Made by a program: the position numbers and the translations under genes | Source: Odontesthes bonariensis | Lineage: Eukaryota; Chordata; Actinopteri; Atheriniformes; Atherinopsidae | Direction of reading: 5' to 3' | NCBI RefSeq assembly: GCF_027942865.1 | Contig: NC_134517.1 | Location: 19,970,009-20,034,008, forward strand | DNA: 64,000 bases | In this document: piece after piece, positions 38,601 to 51,562 of the stretch | Position numbering within the stretch: the stretch's first letter is position 1 | Layout: each line of letters opens with the position of its first letter | Notes under the pieces: generated by a model | Told to the model about the DNA's origin: nothing | What the model saw: only the letters and a program-made list of their open reading frames with translations | Database searches by the model: none

Positions 38601-41600
38601 TCATGCTGAGGATTCCAACTCTTGTGTCAAGCTGTGGATGCTGTAGACATATAATATTTCCAGCCATGAGCAAGAAAGAAAGGTCGGGAAGTGTGCATTA
38701 AAGTAGTCACGAGGAAGGGATGAACGAATAGGGTTAGGGAGTGAACTGCTCAAGCTGGATTCCGCACAATCTCACCATTGAGGGAATCATCCGCACTGCC
38801 TTTGTCTCCATCCCACGACCTCTGATAAAACGGCTTGGCTACAAAAAATAAATGCACCTTCATTTAATGCTGAAACCCCGGACCTGCAGTCTTGATGTCA
38901 CTTGGCTACACAAAGCTTCTCCTGTTGTCTTCTGGACCTGGTTCAAAGAGTACTGTTCTATTTCTCCCTCTCTCCTTTTGCCACGATACAAAGCAGTGGC
39001 ATATTTACACAGGTGTGTTTTCAATCTGTGTCGATTTAATGCGAAAAAAAGCGAAAGAGGAGTCCAAAAGCAGGAAACTAGCCTTGCCAGGACTTCTGTT
39101 TGCTGATGGTTAAAGAGTCATGAAATGAAAAAGGCAGCTGTAAAACTGCCCCTGACCTATGTAACCGTCTACGTTCATCTGGAAAAGCCCTGACGCAGGT
39201 GTTCTTAAAATGTTTTTGTTCACATTGAAAATGAATTGTTTCATAATTCTGCGTAGCAGATCTTGGATCTCACCAGAGCATTCAAAGCCATTGCCTCTGA
39301 AACCAGACTTGCACCTGCACTTGTAGGATCCCTGAGTGTTCAAGCAGACAGCATGGTGGCTGCACTTGTGGGTGCCGGATGCACACTCGTCAAGATCTGG
39401 AATTGAAAAAAACCCAATAAAAATCCTACATGTGCCTTCAGGAGTAGAATTGATTGCAAAATGTTTCCCCTTACCAAACTCGTGTACCTTACCTACACAG
39501 TCATATTTGCCGTCGACATATTTCAGATCGTAGCCATCCTGGCACTTGCAGTAGTAGCTGCCGAAGGTATTCACGCATTGTCTGTTGTATGGGCAGAGGT
39601 TCTTCCCTGTTGTGCATTCATCGATATCTGAGGTGAAACGAAACAAGGATGAAATTGAAAATGTACATACAAATGTGAGTACATAGCATTTTCAACCATT
39701 TGCACCAAGTACAATTACGAAATATACCTTAAGTGATCGTAGCACAACTTCAAAAACATCACCATTATCATTATTATAATTATTATTATCATTGTTATTA
39801 TTATTGTTATTATGGAATTCCCACTCCCTTCAGCTACAGATGTTTCCTACTGTCCGAGCCAACGGTGTGCCACCAAGGAGTCATTAGCTGCTATTTGTAA
39901 GTGGCAGCTTCACAATCCCGGTAATCATTGAATTAATCATACGCATTGGTGTGAACACAGTTAATTACTAAGGGGCTTTTTTTTCTTTTTTTTTTTGACA
40001 ATAACTTTCTTACTAAAGTTTTTGAGCAAAATATAATACAAAAAAAAAGGCTTGTGTTCAACCCTCAACTGGACAGATGGTGACTTAATAAGGAAAAGTA
40101 CTTTTTTGTTTTTTCACTCAGTCGCAAAGCCTCTATTTGTGGTCAACATCAGACAATATGGACCACCGAGGGGTCCACCACAGTCTGCAATTTAGAATGC
40201 TTTAAAATTTCCTCTGGATCAACTCCAGAGGAAATCTTGTCAGCATGTTTTTGTGTCATCAGGGTTCATCTTTTAGTGCAGTAGATCTGGATGTAACTTC
40301 TTATTGAAGTGAATTTCTAAAGTAAAGCTCTACTTTTGTTACAAATTTCTCTTTTCAACGTTTTGGATCGATGGCAGTCTTGAAAGTTAGTGCCCTGGAA
40401 CCAGTATATTCGCTCTCCCGAGTGATCATGTCATTTTGGCTCAGTCACAGCTCAAGCACTTTTGTGGGAAGACATGAAAACCTAATTCCAGACGCCATCT
40501 ACAAGCCAAGCATGCAAAAAGCCACGAAATATAATCCTTACAGGATTTTTCCAGTACATAAATACTCCCCAATCTATGTGATGTTAAAAACCGAAGTCAG
40601 TCTCTTTCAACTACTTCTTATCCATAAAAACAAAGCCGTAGCTACACTCATAACTTTGCTTCCTTATCATGTATTGTATTAGATTAAGGCTTTCTTGTAT
40701 TGCAATATATCCATCTACAGTGTTTAAAAGTTGTTCTTGTGTGAGTTTGGCTGCTCACCTACACATGTTCGCTCATCTTGCCCCAGTTGCAGACCCCCAG
40801 ATGGGCAGAGGCAGCGGATCTCCCCTTCCACTTCCTCACAACCATACTGACAGTGAGCAAGAGAGCACGTCCTGGAATCTACATGCACCAACACAATGAA
40901 CTCACATTATCAAATATGCATACCAGCCGAGGCTTTGTTTTCAAAGGTGCCACTCAGGGTGTGCATGGATTGCTGCCCACACTATGGACTCACTGGTGCA
41001 GGATCCATCGGGCATTAAGGTGTATCCGTTGAGGCAGTAGCACTTGTAGCTACCGTAGGTGTTCATGCAGCGATGCTCACAGGGACGAGGTTTCAAGCCA
41101 CACTCATTCAGATCTAGAAATAAAAGTTATATATTCCTTTTTACCTGCAACACCACACTGTATACAGTCAAAGATTTATGTTAAAACTTAACTGAAATAC
41201 TATAGGTAAAGTGACCTAATCGACTGGAAATGAAATTGTTCTGCACCTACTTTGACTCCCATTCTCCTGACCTCCTTTACTGACCTCAGATACCCACCTT
41301 GATTACACGTCTTTCCGGTGTATCCGGGGAAACACTTGCATTTGTTGGGGCCAACACACTCTCCGTGCCTGCAGCCGTGCTCACACTGAGCTGGTAAAGA
41401 CATTTAACGTGAAGAAAGTACCACAAGAAATATCAGCAGTGGAGAGGGATGGATTGTAGTCAAACCACACTATTATGCAGACGATTTTTTTCTTTTTTTT
41501 CTTTTTTTTCTTTTTTTTATCTAGACTATCATTTCCTCCTCGTTTTTTTTCTGGGTTTGGAAAATTTCATCAATGGAATAACAATTGACAGGATGTTTTT

Positions 41601-43086
41601 TTTGTAACACAAATGTTAACGTGTTGGTCATTAATTTCTAAGTATGAAAGTAGTGGTGTGTTTATGAAAAGCAGCCTTTGATTGTGGATGGTCCTTACCC
41701 TCACACTGCCCTTTATTGTTTTTCTTCCAGCCATAGCAACACTCCAGTCTCCTGCCATAGCGACACACGCCTGGTTGGTTTCCAGATAGGACTTGTCGAT
41801 AATGCCTTTGCAGAAGAAGAGAGGAGAAGAAGATGGGCAACGTATCTGTCTTGTTATTCACTCTGCTGAACAAATTGGGCTTTCACTGTAAACAAAATCT
41901 TTTTCTCAGTAGCAATAATGAAACACTGATGACAGTTGTAGCTTATTGCAAATTCATGCTCTGGACCCGCACGTTCACAAACTTGTTAAGCTCTCCTAAA
42001 CGCAGGCTAACATCCATTTTGAATTAAGGCCCTGAAAACAAACAGCCAATATAAAGTGTCTCCTCGCGGTCTTGTTTAATGATGGAAGTCGGGCTCCCTG
42101 TGGTGCAACAGCCAGCTGACAGGATGTAGGCTGCATATGGAGAACACTACTCAGACACTTCCCGTGCGGCTCGTTGATCCTGCACGCACGACTCTATTTT
42201 CATCTCTACTTTGATCTTTGTGTGCGTTTTGTGAATCTTGCGTAAAAGTTTTCCTGACTTTTCAGTAACGAGTTAACCTGTCACTCAAAATAACCAACAG
42301 TAAGTCGGGGTTACATTGAAGGTGTGTATTTTAAACCTATTCGTTAGATTAAGATTCTTCTGTGCCGTTGACTTGAGTGAGATAAATCGAAGGATCTAAG
42401 AATTGCTCAGTGAAATCTGAATGCAGCTTTAAGCGCCATTGTCTTCACCTTTAGGCTCATAGCGGAGCTCTAATATCCCAGATGTTCAGGTTTTGTAGTG
42501 GTTAGAATCCTAAAAACAGCTTTGGCTCCAGTGGGACTGGAGGAATCTGAGACTTGATAGAAATCAACCAGAATAGCCCGCAGGAGAGCGGCTCCTAAGC
42601 GTGACAGGTGTTCTTCAGTTATTAACAGTTGCTGTGCCACATTTAGCCGTCAGACACTTATCGGCTTCTGTTTGTAGCAGCAGCAGTGTGAGCATGCCAT
42701 CAAAACAACATTTTGCCAAGAAAGAAAATTAAAGTACATGTGTGCATGACTGTAAAGTATGGGAGTTTGTGTTAAGCCCCACTTAAAATTCTAGTATGTG
42801 GAGGATCTAACTGTTAAACTCCAGGCTTCCTGCAATCAAACAGTGACTTTACAGAGCATAGCAGTCGGTCTGACATCATGCTTAAACATTTTTTAACTCT
42901 TGATTAATTAATCCACATGAAGTTTACACTTGGTGCACGTCTCAGGGGCTGAGACACAGCACACAGCAGCACACAGCATCACACACTCTGTTGCTGTACT
43001 CGACTGACTTACCTACGAGCTTCTGAGCTACCAGAGGAGATGTGGAGCAGGAGAAAAAGTGCACCGATCAAAGTAAAAGGCTGCAT
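35671..43086 (-). CDS. egfl6: EGF-like domain protein 6 (EGF repeats, RGD, MAM domain)
   Basis: Secreted matrix and integrin-binding signalling protein. Thirteen coding exons (minus strand): 43013-43086, 41699-41805, 41298-41390, 40994-41113, 40759-40878, 39493-39627, 39274-39396, 38776-38838, 38070-38312, 36544-36618, 36372-36467, 36030-36292, 35671-35778. All phases agree and give 539 aa (human about 553). Domains are a signal peptide (about 1-22, [19 protein letters not shown]), a Cys-rich start ([15 protein letters not shown]), an EGF repeat (61-91), calcium-binding-type EGF repeats with DLNEC, DIDEC and DLDEC openings, an acidic Glu-rich linker ending in RGD (about 354-356), and a C-terminal MAM domain from about residue 385. 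The first exon was fixed by its signal peptide and its phase-2 donor GTAAGT. Confidence 0.94.
38776..38838 (-). CDS. egfl6: egfl6 cassette exon in the EGF-MAM linker
   Basis: A 63-nt exon opened by an excellent acceptor (tttattttttgtag) and closed by GTGAGA. It is phase 1 on both sides, so it can be included or skipped without a frame change. It encodes about 21 linker residues containing the stretch [15 protein letters not shown]. Skipping it would join the last EGF exon directly to the Ala-Ile-Pro that begins the next exon, as in the human protein I recall, where no matching stretch is obvious. Confidence 0.7.
39764..39812. repeat. Imperfect ATT microsatellite
   Basis: A run of ATT/ATC/GTT triplets in an egfl6 intron. 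Confidence 0.8.
41485..41518. repeat. Tandem T8C pyrimidine repeat
   Basis: Four blocks of seven or eight T separated by single C residues, in an egfl6 intron just past the third coding exon. Purely pyrimidine on this strand. Confidence 0.85.
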
Positions 43087-44599
43087 GTCTGACACTGTTA
43101 GCAGCCAAACTGAATTGTATCCCACGGGGCTGGCTTTGGTCTGAGAGTTCTCGCTATTCCTCTCAGGGATTTGCTCTCATTAAATTGCTGAGACACGCAC
43201 AGGTCTCAGTTGAGCTTTCACAGAAGGCGCGCAGGATTTCATGTATTCCCCGAACACAAAAGCCAAAGTTTTATCCAGGGTTCAAGAAAATCTCTCGTAC
43301 TCTTTTCAGTGCTGCAGCTACAATACGTGTCCCATAATTTGCTTCTCCTTCTTCCCCCCTGAAATTCCAGAGGTGGGTTGACACTGTGAAATGACACTGC
43401 TCTGAGACAGATAGGTGGTGACTTTAGGAGGTAGGAGTCAGTTTGTAAGTGGGGGTGGGGATTATGTTTGGGATTCTCCTTTCTTCACTTAAACCCTATA
43501 CAAGACCACATGAAACTTGGTGGAAACAGAAGGAAAAATTCTGTTTTACAAGTGTTAAAGCCAGAACAGGCTAGTGATCCACTTCTTTTTGTCACAAACG
43601 TTACGTGTAATTTGTGCTTGAGGGTTTACCTCGGCCGTTCTTTTTAATAATTAGTTGCATCAGCTAATTGTTGTACTCAGCCATGTTTAGGCCTGCCATT
43701 AGAAGCTGCAGCACTCTTTGATGTCTTGCTTACAGGTAGCACATAAAGCCTTGCTTTCTCACACATGTTTATTCTACGCTCAGCCATAAAATGCGTTTAA
43801 TGAGTTTGCACACTTTCAGAGTCAGCCCTGACATCTGGTCCTGCTTATTCGTCCCCTCACAAATGAGCAGGTCATGTTACTTCGGGAAGCTGCAGGATTC
43901 AGTATGCATTTGTTGTCGAAATGTTTCTTTCATGTATTGTCTCGAGCGTTAACTTTTCGCTGTGAAATGTGGCATCTGTTCAGCGCAACTCCGGGAAAAG
44001 AGACTTAACATAACGATCAGAAAATTGCAATGGAAATAACTTTCGGATGAAAAGGAAGACTGTGGTTAAACACTCTAGTATACGGGAGTGATTATTCTGC
44101 CAGACATTCAGTTCATTCTCCTGTCTGGAAGGAGAAATGCTTCAGCTAGCTAAATGGTGGTTATATCTCGTTTAGTTTAATATAATAACATTTTTGGCAT
44201 GGATGCTCCCATTGTTCCACCCATCTGTTGCAAAAACAATACACATTTGAGCTTGTAGTGGTTTGGAATAGACGATGGTGCTAAGCAGAAATAGGTCATA
44301 TCCATCATTGGGTGGCTGACAATTGACTATCTCTAGTCTTTCTGTTCTTGGAAAAGCAGTTTTGTCAAGTTGCCTTTGTGTTATCTTGATTTAATACACT
44401 TGAATCAAAGGGTTTTTACAGAGCCTGTGTGGTGAGCATCTTATCTTGATTGTTTTAAGTGGTAATAATGATGAATGTGACAATCATTTTCAAGTTTTGA
44501 AATAACAATCTTAAAATAGTCAACAACCCTAAAGGACCTTGTCACAGCTGAGCTTTTGACTTGTGATAAAGTAGGACCGCTATTAGTAACACTAAAGAC
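43087..44599. promoter_or_regulatory. egfl6: egfl6 5' flank, probable promoter
   Basis: The egfl6 start codon is at 43086, so its promoter must lie here on the minus strand. No clear TATA box or CpG-rich core was found. Nothing else recognised. Confidence 0.4.
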
Positions 44600-46323
44600 C
44601 AGTGATGCCGGTAACGCGTTAATTAGTAACGCGTTACTGTAGTCGGACTACTTTTTACAGTAACGAGTAGTCTAACGCAACTACTATTTCAAAACTAGTA
44701 GTCAGATTGAAGTTACTTATCTAAAACATCGTGCGTTACTATTTCTGCATTTCAGGGGAACATATATTTGGCTTTTGTCAACATATATTCACGATTATTA
44801 CAACCATACATTTGTATTGAAATAATTTGGGATAATTTCGTTTTCTTATGAGTTATATCAGTGTCCGCGACGGGAGCGGGGTCGCCTGAAGTCACTCGTT
44901 ATTTTACATCTACCTACCCAGTAAAACTGATCTGTCCCACTAAAATGTTAAACACCAGCGATATCATTTGTTACATTTTACTCACTTTCCCTAATCATTT
45001 TAAATAAATACACCAATCTAAACCACAGTTTTCATCAGTGCCTGTCACAGACGATAGTTGATAGGTTTAGCTATTCGTGCTAACTTTATAACATATACGT
45101 TTCAGGCAGTGCTATGGAGAGGGCTAGCTAGCTGTTTATCTTACCTGGTCGCAATTGATGACTCAAAGATGACTTGTTAACGTCTTTGTACTGTATTACA
45201 TCCTCTATGATATCTGAATGAGTGTACGGGTGTTTATCTATGTATACTTCGTCAGGTGTAGCTTTGGGTAATCCAGTAACAGCTGCAGTTGTAGGCGACT
45301 AGCATACAAACATTTCTGCAAAGCGACGGGTCTGACGATCAATCAGGTTTGTTTAAACTTTTATTGGTCAACGAGTGGATAAACGTGACATTTTTCGGTC
45401 AAAAACTTGACTGTCATACTGGCTTGGGCCAATAATTATCAGCAGGTTACGTGTTATGACCGTCCGTTTGTCTGCATCGCTGCGAGTGAATGACTGATGG
45501 TCACTGAATCACTGGTTACTCCACAGTTTCTCGCATAAATGCAACTAAAAGCCAAGTCATAAATACAGATACGGGTTTTGTTCTGATTTGTTTTGTAAAA
45601 CCACTCCTTGCTGCTCTAATGCGGGACAACTACATGTTCAATATAACTTAAGTGTTACCGTAATTCATAGATAGATGCAATCAGAGTTAAATGCATGGAG
45701 TCAAGAATGTCTATTGTATTTTTTTTTTTAAAAGAAGTGTTTATGTTAAATTGAGTCAAGAAACGCTACTTTATTTTTTATAAGAAGTATTTAAGTTAGA
45801 TTTAATGAAGTCAAAAAAGCATTTAATTTGTAATAAGTATTTCAGTTAAATGAAGTGAAGAAAGAGTATTTTGATTTTTTTATACTGTTTTTGTTTCATA
45901 AAACCACTTCTTGCTGCTCTAATGTTAGACAACTACAGGTTCAAGGGATGTTCAATATGTATTACTTTTTTACGTAAGAGGTTTTTTTATATTTTAAGTA
46001 AAGTCAAGAAAGACTGTCTTATTTTTTTTAATTTAAAAAACATGTAAGCCTATTTCAAGAAAACGTTTGCAAATGCCAGTGTCATTTTTGATGTTCCGGT
46101 TAAAATACATGTCAATAAAGTGAGTATTGGCAGAACTGGTAGTCATTTTCATGTTATAGGGGCGGGGGATCAGCCTCGGCTGAAAGTAACTAAAAGTAAT
46201 CTAACTTAGTTACTTTTGAAAGCAAGTAGTCAGTAACTTAACTAAGTTACTTTTTAAAGAAGTAATCAGTAGTCAGTAGTCGGATTACTGTTTCAAAGTA
46301 ACTATGGCAACACTGCTAAAGAC
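44592..46323. mobile_element. Non-autonomous hAT-like element with 8-bp target duplication
   Basis: The element is 44600-46315 (1716 bp). It begins CAGTGATGCC and ends with the reverse complement of CAGTGTTGCC, typical hAT-superfamily ends. It is flanked by a perfect 8-bp direct repeat CTAAAGAC (44592-44599 and 46316-46323), the target length of hAT transposases. Both subterminal regions are full of short AGTAAC and GTAGTC motifs in both orientations, as expected for transposase-binding repeats. No reading frame of 60 codons or more lies inside, so it must have been moved by an enzyme encoded elsewhere. Confidence 0.9.
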
Positions 46324-47604
46324 ACTAGAGGAGGGTGTTTTTATCTGTCTGTAGTTTGTATTTGCAATCTTGTTGTAGTAGATTACAGACAGCACAGTGA
46401 TTTACATTGTGTACAGTGATAGTTCTCCACCGTCAGAGGGCACTTTTTTAATGATTAGTCCTTGTTTTATTGGATACATGGTCGCTTTGCCACATCTGAC
46501 AGCTCTTGGAAAAGCTACTTTGCCACAAGATAACACATAAACACATGCACACACACAGCCTGCCATTTCTAGTTTGCAATCTGACTCTGTATGGCTGGCA
46601 TCCAAGGCATGCAGGTCCTGCATACTATACATTAGAACTGTTTCCTTGGTGCTGACTGTGTGTGCGACACTCAGGTCGATGGTGGGTGAATCTGACAAGG
46701 CATTATTGCCACATCAACAGCGCCCTCAACTGTCCTGGAGAAAAACTTTGCTTTTGGACCAAGGGTACTGTGGGGAAGTCTTTTTGTGTGGCAGTCATGT
46801 TGAGAGCTCTAAACATTCAGGATAGGTGCTTTAATGCTGCCTTTATTTTGCTATTTTGCATTAGCTATATTGACAATTTTGTACAGCAGCCAAGGAGATA
46901 ACAGTGTCCTTTAGTTCCTTACAGATGCAACATGTAAAGGAACACTCTCTTATTTTCATACAGGCAATCAAAGTTCATGTAGTTACTTTATCTTCTTAAT
47001 TTATTTGAGATGGTGGATGCACACGAATATATGGAGATGGTTGATTTTTTGACTATTTAACAGTACTCTAGAAGCCATTACCCTAGGATTAGGATTAGCA
47101 GCTTGGGGAGTTTACAAAGGCCTGAAAAAAAAAAAGCTTTTTTTTTTTATATTGATGTGATTGTGTCTTTCTTACATTAACATATTGGAATAGATTTATC
47201 AGTGAATTCTTGCTCAAGTACGACAGAGATGAGAATCTTATTTTTTTTCTTTCCTCTTCCAGAGGTCGGAGAGAGAGTTCATTACCTATGATAAAAATAT
47301 GTGTTGACATTTGCTTTGCCTGAAACCAAAAAGCAATCGATTTGGAATTTCACCCGTATTATTAACACATCCAGATAAACGTTAACCAGGAGGCCCGGTT
47401 TATTGTGTTTTGCCATGTTGTTATTTGTGTCCGTCACCAGAGGTCTCTGTCTACAAGTCATTTGAGTTGACTGAAGCAAGCTTCATCATATCCTGAATGA
47501 GAGTACAGACTGTGGTAACTAAACGTAAAAAAAAAACAAAAAAAACAAGTGTCTCTTGATTGGTCATGAGTTTTCTTTGCTGCCTCCTTTAACTTAATCC
47601 TGTT

Positions 47605-47634
47605 AGATCAAGACAGATCAAGACAGATCAAGAC
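47605..47634. repeat. Three tandem copies of AGATCAAGAC
   Basis: Three exact, adjacent 10-bp units. Confidence 0.9.
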
Positions 47635-50009
47635 TTGAGGACTAAAAAGACTTAAAAACTAATATACGGCTCTTTTGTTTATTAAAACAGGCAGTATACT
47701 AAAGCTGAAATTTGTGCAGGACCACTTCCTATAGCTCAATCATGCCAAAAACAGCAGATAGTTGATATCAACCATGTGTGCTGTTTAATCCCCACCCAGT
47801 TCCTTACTGTAAGGTGTGGGCATTTATACTCATCTACTCAGAGTTATTCACTGTGGGTGCAATAAGCAATACCTTTACTATAAAAGGAGAGACAAGGCTG
47901 TTGAAGAGTTATTTTGAAAGCAATGTGTGTACAGAACCACATCCTGCCCCAACAGAGGCATGTCTTGAGCAAGGAATGCACTGCAGACGATACTAACTGC
48001 TATGAAAATGGGCTAATGCTCTTCGAAGATAGTGTAGTGTACAGCTCGATGTAATGTTCCAAGCACTACAAGCGCAACAGTCACATTTGAAAAAGCCGTG
48101 TTCAGCTTTAATCGCTGAGCTTCACATTAGATCGGCTTAAGTAGGTAGTTCAAGAAAACTGTTACATAAAAACGGGGCCTTCCTGAAACTGCATTACACT
48201 TGAAGTTCTGCGATGGTTCGAAGAGGGAAACTGTCACCTCCCTCAGCAATAACAGAAGTGATCAAAATGATTAATTCATTGTGATTTCATAGTTGTAATT
48301 ATGCGATTCTGTCCACTTCAGGGCCCAACAGATGCATTGTATCGTTCATACACAGAAGAGTCGTGTTGTACATACTTGTCCTTGAATGCCTTCAGCCTAC
48401 TGAACCCAATGGCAGGCTACTGCAAAGTCAGGTTGAACCAAGTGCAATTAGACAGGTAGACCTCTGGGGACTCGAGCCACCCGAGAGTAGCATTCACACA
48501 TACACTTATGCACCTCAGCTTAATTAGGGTGATGAGCTAGATGCAGTGTTTTAGCTGGACCCAAACGTTCCCCTCTCATTGATGATGCAGAGACAGTTGT
48601 GCCAATGCTGTTAGGGTGGCTTTAAGAGAAAGCACCAGGCCTCTTGATATTTATATTTATTTATGAGCTTGCCTGGTCTGAGACCTTACAGAAGAATATT
48701 AGTTTGCCACCAGTCTGATGCAGGGGCCTCACAGATGTGCTTCACTAAACTAAATCCGTTGCTTTGTCATAGCTGGGCCACATACTTCCTGTATTAGAGG
48801 ATGTCACTGGTCTGCTTCTGTATGTTTCGGTAATGCTGACTTTTAAATAAGCTTAGAAATGTATTGCTATGTCTTCTTATGAGGGATTTTCCACTGGCCG
48901 GTGCCAACGAGCAGCTCCTTTATTTAGCATTTCTCCTGATTCTTCAACTCTTTTTAGTTAATATAGAACTTCCCCCTTGTATTTCCTGCCATGTGACTAT
49001 ATTCAAACCAGTTTAAAATCCGTCTTCCTGAAGTCCTAAATGCTTTCACTGTTGTTCCCCGAATGTTTGCTGGGGTTGGTGCAACACCAACATTTTGGAG
49101 ATAAAGGCGTCATTTTTGCCAACATTAGTTTCAGAATGAAACCTAGTCACCCTTGCTCTGTTTTTTCTTGATGTACATAACTTGCAATTTCATGCATCCG
49201 TAGTGTAAAAATGATTATTTTCCATGATATTTAAAAAAAAACATCTTTTTTTTATGTATTCTTTTATTGAAGCTAAAGTTTAAAGCACTCAAGCCTCTTT
49301 TAAGGTCACGTTGGAGGCGATTCAGTTTGAAATTAAACTTTGAAAGTGGTAGTCTAAAGCTGTCCTTCAGTCCTGCTTTACTGGTAAGGTTTGTGTGTAA
49401 TTACTCAACTGTGTCCCCCTAAAGAGGCTCCACCTCGCATTAGTGCAGTGATCATGTAGAAAGCGTGCCTAACAGGATAAGACATGCCGCAGCATTACCT
49501 TTGCCTTCCACCATGTCTGAGCACAAGACATTTATGGATCCCTGCTCAATTGTGGGAATTAAAGGTTCCTGCTTTAGAGATGTTCGTGCTGTTATTAAAG
49601 ACTTGTGCTGTTACGAGCAGAAGTCGATGAAAATGAAAACAACCAGATTTCATTTCCTGTTTCTAGTTAGATTGAGCTCTGTTGCTGTAGCCATAGCTGC
49701 AGGGATACACTTAAGACAGGGATAATAAATATCCAGACATGGCATTTTAAACTGCCGTAATTGCAGTTGTTTATACACACATTTGGATGATTTGTTATGT
49801 TTGGTACATGTCTGAGCCAGACAGCAGTGAGGCCTGTATGTGAAAACACTGTGCAGCGATACTCTGCATGAAGTGGAAACAGCCCACAACAAAGGGAAGA
49901 GAGTAAATGTCACAAAAAGCAGAAGTCGGAAGTTACACTTGAGAAACTTCAACCATGCTCTGTCTTGACGGCCTACACTGACCCATTTTGAGCTGTACAC
50001 ACACATAAA

Positions 50010-50012
<3 letters not shown>

Positions 50013-50047
<35 letters not shown>
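50013..50047. repeat. CA dinucleotide microsatellite
   Basis: About 17 uninterrupted AC units preceded by an A-rich stretch. Confidence 0.95.
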
Positions 50048-50050
<3 letters not shown>

Positions 50051-51541
50051 CTTCCAGTTTGATCCACATTCATGAAGGGGAGGTTTAACGAGGCCAAATC
50101 AGAATGCCCGAGATTTAGTCCCATTGTTTCACGACAAGCTTTTTAAACCGCTGCAAACATGTGTGCAGAGTACACATCGGTTTATTGAGAGTTTGTGTGT
50201 ACAAATTTAAGCATAGCTGCAAGCTTTTATGATGGATCAACATATAAATCCCTGCATTTTGCCACAATATACTGTGCATCCAGTTGAGACATGATGTATA
50301 TGATGAGGATTATAAGAGCCCTGAGAGCTAAGCACATTCCTCAGACAGTTTTGATCAAGCTGTCTGAATCCCCCTGCAGGCCTTATGCGTCTCTGTCAGA
50401 GTTTTCAGCTTTCAGTTGGCCTTTTGCTTGACCAGGACGCTGACATTATGCATGTATGCCAATACAATACATGAGATATCGATGCAAAGTCATGATAAAG
50501 TTTGTCGGGATCATTAGCTTTGACATGGTACTAGCAGACTGCTACATCAAATTTCACATATTACTCATATATGCAGGATCACTAAGTTGTACAAGTTTTT
50601 TTTTTGCCACTAACATCTGTGATATTTTATGATTTGACAGGCAACATACGACATTAGTGCTCAACACTAATGCCTTAAACACTTGTCGAACATGTCAAAC
50701 TTAGTTACAAGCAGTGTTTGAGGCTGTGATATTTTCAAATCATTGACCAACCTGTTTAAAAATAAGATTTAGATAAGTTAAGTTAAGATAAGATAAGTTT
50801 TCTTTCAACGTTGCCATATTTTTCTGCTGCAAGTCTGTGCATAGAATTCAGCTGTGGAGTCTTGTACGGCACTGCAGCTCTTAAACCACATCCTGTTGCT
50901 CAGATTTGAAACTTCTGGGCTCACACAAGCTCACAAGCAAGTTGCTGAAACATTCGGCGTCACCGTAAATTGCCGAAAGGTCTTAATTGTATAGCAACAT
51001 CCTTTCTAAGGCTTTGGGTCTTTGAGTCCATCACGGACCCTGGTTCTTTCTTCACAAAGCAAGATGTCTGACTTAACTTATAGTGTTCTGATCACTGTTG
51101 CAAACTCCCTTGTGGTCTGAACTATGACCAGAAACATTCTAAAGTCTAAATTTGCAACTGTGACAAAGCATGACCAACATGAACTGATGTGGCACACAGC
51201 ATGTAGGTGTAAAAATACCATGGAAGAGACATCTGCACTCCACCCTCATTCTCTCCCCATTTCTGCTCTTTATCAAAAAGGCACATCTCATGATTACTGC
51301 CACAAAAATTCTGTCTCCACCTTTAAGAGCACACGACTAACATCTCACTTCACGCTCACTCCTCTCGCTTCCTGTTCTCAGATGTCGCACATGATGCCAA
51401 CCTCAGCGCAATCACTGTTATCTTGCTAGCTCACATCCTCGCCTTCTTTTCAACGTTCTGCATATGTGATGTATAAAACTGGCTTCGATACAAAAGTTAC
51501 GAAGTCAGTCTGTTCTAACACACAATGAGACTGAAGCTATC

Positions 51542-51562
51542 GGGGGGGGGGGGGGGGGGGGG
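51542..51562. repeat. Homopolymer of 21 G
   Basis: Uninterrupted run of 21 G on the plus strand. Length is likely to vary between individuals and to be error-prone in assemblies. Confidence 0.9.

Noticed and set aside
38776-38821. Shorter version of the egfl6 linker exon with acceptor at ttatcag
   Set aside because: Length 46 nt would break the frame; the acceptor at tttttgtag gives 63 nt in the right phase.
39110-39646. 178-codon minus-strand frame treated as one exon
   Set aside because: It is two egfl6 EGF exons read through their introns; splice sites and phases separate them cleanly. The tail after 39274 is intron despite some helix-like residues.
49650-50069. 139-codon minus-strand frame with Cys-Val repeats
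   Set aside because: The repeats are the translated CA microsatellite; no protein character otherwise.
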